From DATKUA01 sp965602675 (GTDB lineage: Bacteria > Acidobacteriota > DATKUA01): a stretch of 64,000 nt of DNA. Of the stretch, positions 62,167 to 64,000 are shown one piece after another. Below the pieces are notes generated by a model that saw only the letters and a program-made list of their open reading frames with translations, searched no databases and had not been told where the DNA came from. A program made the position numbers and the translations under genes. Numbering within the stretch: position 1 is the stretch's first letter; every line of letters begins with the position of its first letter. The stretch is from contig CBFCZO010000007.1 in the NCBI GenBank assembly GCA_965602675.1, forward strand, positions 1 to 64,000. The letters are read 5' to 3'.

Positions 62167-64000
62167 TCAGTCCAACAAATCTAGCAGGTCGGGTACGAAT
62201 TGCTTCAACATCTTTCTCGTGCGGCTGCTGAGGTAGTGGCGTAAAGCAAGGAATACGCTTTCATCCTCGAGGCCGAGTAATTCGCTCCATCGATCGGCAA
62301 ACGACGGCACTGGAGGCAGCGAGATAAGATGGGCCAGGCGAATGGCTGCCGGCTGCAAGTTATCGTAGATGAAGGCCTTCATTTCATCGAGTATGTCGTC
62401 GAATCCATGCGCCGCGGCACCAGAGGTTACCAGTGCGACCATTTCGAGATAATCGCCTGCGCACTCACGTGTAATGGTAACCGCCAGAGATTTTCTCAGC
62501 TCCTCCCAGGCGCTTCGCGTCTCATCTTGAGGAGGAGGAGAGTCGGATACGCGTGGAGGCTCATGCATCAACTCTATCACAAACGAATCGAACACTTGCC
62601 TGGCCCTCTCATCGCGCGATTCAAGCAGATGCTTGTGCAATAACATTGCAGCCTCGATGATCGTCTTGCTGGCAGCGGGGTAGCGAATAGAAAGCATCGC
62701 AGGGTCGAGTTTTCCGCTCTTTCGAGCCCCTTCGCGCAAGTTCTTATCGCGCTGGATCATCCTCGAGGCTCCAAGCGAGAAAACGCTCCGAAGCGCCCTG
62801 TCCAGCTGTATCTTCTCCAACCGTCCGGGCTTGTCCGTCGAATACGTATTCTTCAGTGCCTTGACCAGCCCTCGCAGCTCGCGTTCCTCATCAGGCCTTC
62901 GGTTCCGAACCTTTTGGAGAGCCCCCCTGGTGCCGCGAAGTTCCGTGAGCAAATCCGCCAGTGCTTTCTTCTCCTTACCTGCAAGCGATTTCAGCCTGAA
63001 ACCGCTGCGTTCGATTTCCAGGCAGAGCTCCTCCAGCATTACGTCCAGGCGCTGATCGGAAACGTTGTTGAGGCGGCCGATCAAGGAAGCCGCCGATTTT
63101 TTACCTCTTTCGGAAAAGGTCGCGCGGCTTCCAAATGCGACGGATAACATCGCTCGCGCAAGCCTGTGCTGCGCCAGCTCGCTGGTGCCATGAAAGATAT
63201 TTCGCTTGAAATGGTTTGCAAAGCGTCCGAAGGCGCCGTCGTAGACTGCTTCCTCATAAGGCAGGTTAAAGGATGTTGCTTCATCAGGCATCCGGTCCCC
63301 GCCGCCGAACGCCTTTGCCAGTGATGCCACCGCTCCACCGCTGACGAGGTAAATGCCCTCTTGAATCATTTCGAGGGCGTGCGCGGGCATCTTTGTTTTT
63401 CGCCACCCGTAACGTTCGGTTAAAAGCTTGCCAAGCAGTTCCGAAGCTCCCGGGCTCTTGATTTCGGATAGATTCTGGATAATGCGGGTAAAGACGTACT
63501 CGTCCATGGTTCCGCGCTCGAGCAGAAGACGGATGTGCTTCAACTTCACCGCTTGCGCCAACTCCGATTTCTCCAGCGCACGCAAACCCAGGAGCAGAGC
63601 GCCTGGATTGAACGAGAGCAGAAGGAACTCGAACACCTTATCCGATGGACTGCGGGCGATCACGTCGGAGGCGGTTTCATAGAGGTCGAAGTTCTGCATC
63701 TCGTCCAGGGCCACCTTCTGATACCGGAACGCAGTTTCACCCGCTTCGCGCCGCTCCATCTTCTCAATCGTCCTGGCCTTGATCGAATATGCAGCCTCCG
63801 CCGCGATGTCGCCGAAGCTCACGTTCTCCATCTTGAGAAGCGCACTGAGCACAAAGCGTTTCGTGCCGTCCCCATGAGACGCCCGAAAGTCCTGGGAGAC
63901 TTTCTCGAGGAACTCCTCGTCTACCTGCACAATGTCAGAACCTTGATTAATAAGTGCTTCCAGCAGGCAGTAATAGACGGAAATCAGCCGGTTGGGCCTG
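62167..64000 (-). CDS. Large helical protein of unknown function, truncated at the right edge
   Basis: An internal GTG at 63930 starts a 587-residue frame, but the reading frame stays open to the right edge (residues RPNRLISVYYCLLEALINQG are encoded upstream of that GTG), so the true start lies outside the window. The protein is rich in Leu, Lys, Arg and Glu with an all-helical, HEAT-like feel (for example FEFLLLSFNPGALLLGLRALE and a C-terminal LRHYLSSRTRKMLKQFVPDLLDLLD). I recognise no family. The downstream GTPase begins 108 bases after its stop, and the two may form one transcription unit. Confidence 0.78.
   Translation of the reverse strand, partial: RPNRLISVYYCLLEALINQGSDIVQVDEEFLEKVSQDFRASHGDGTKRFVLSALLKMENVSFGDIAAEAAYSIKARTIEKMERREAGETAFRYQKVALDEMQNFDLYETASDVIARSPSDKVFEFLLLSFNPGALLLGLRALEKSELAQAVKLKHIRLLLERGTMDEYVFTRIIQNLSEIKSPGASELLGKLLTERYGWRKTKMPAHALEMIQEGIYLVSGGAVASLAKAFGGGDRMPDEATSFNLPYEEAVYDGAFGRFANHFKRNIFHGTSELAQHRLARAMLSVAFGSRATFSERGKKSAASLIGRLNNVSDQRLDVMLEELCLEIERSGFRLKSLAGKEKKALADLLTELRGTRGALQKVRNRRPDEERELRGLVKALKNTYSTDKPGRLEKIQLDRALRSVFSLGASRMIQRDKNLREGARKSGKLDPAMLSIRYPAASKTIIEAAMLLHKHLLESRDERARQVFDSFVIELMHEPPRVSDSPPPQDETRSAWEELRKSLAVTITRECAGDYLEMVALVTSGAAAHGFDDILDEMKAFIYDNLQPAAIRLAHLISLPPVPSFADRWSELLGLEDESVFLALRHYLSSRTRKMLKQFVPDLLDLLD

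Overview
The window is a bacterial chromosome segment, moderately GC-rich by eye, with no rRNA, tRNA, CRISPR array or prophage that I can see. The best taxonomic clue is an operon at 30004-35377 holding a VWFA-related protein of the kind typical of Acidobacteriota and a GWxTD-domain protein. With the many exported peptidases and Oar-like outer-membrane receptors, this suggests a Gram-negative member of Acidobacteriota or a close relative. The lifestyle looks at least partly anaerobic and proteolytic or amino-acid fermenting: sodium-pumping methylmalonyl-CoA decarboxylase, methylmalonyl-CoA mutase, glutamate formimidoyltransferase and multihaem cytochromes.

Layout. 1-2862: small exported proteins and a DUF885 hydrolase. 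3231-10014: a methylmalonyl-CoA decarboxylase operon (alpha, OadG-like, biotin carrier, beta with an unusual exported N-terminal extension) plus ftcD, convergent with a methylmalonyl-CoA mutase catalytic subunit. 10208-14716: oligopeptidase B-like lipoprotein, an FAD amine/amino-acid oxidoreductase and an ornithine cyclodeaminase-family enzyme. 14884-19261: two tandem sulfatase-TPR lipoproteins with Thr at the nucleophile position. 19948-29823: three near-identical Oar/TonB-type receptors, each behind its own sigma-54 (-24/-12) promoter and a conserved GAAAGGAGG leader element, plus a decayed fourth receptor fragment. 30004-35377: a carboxypeptidase-regulatory/TPR protein, the VWFA protein and the GWxTD-TPR protein. 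Then follow, mixed in orientation: a seven-repeat exported protein, a Tat amidase, remnants of a second amidase, an amidohydrolase, a CMD protein, TfoX-N, an aminotransferase, a DUF1579/VOC fusion, a Cdd1-like HhH protein, an octahaem HAO-like cytochrome, a Kelch protein, an M28 peptidase, a DUF169 protein, a split-Soret-like dihaem protein, a very large C45-hydrolase/M1-like fusion, a DUF378 protein, a RAYT transposase with inverted repeats, a Cys-rich DUF6125-like protein, a ferredoxin-reductase-like flavoprotein, a TetR regulator, a GTPase with a TGS domain, and a large unknown protein running off the right edge.

The part that most resembles an undescribed system is 14884-35377: about 20 kb on one strand with sulfatase-like/TPR lipoproteins, a sigma-54-controlled receptor array and a TPR/VWFA/GWxTD operon. 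I infer a regulated cell-surface uptake or surface-assembly function. The promoter matches and the duplication are read directly from the sequence; the joint function is inference.
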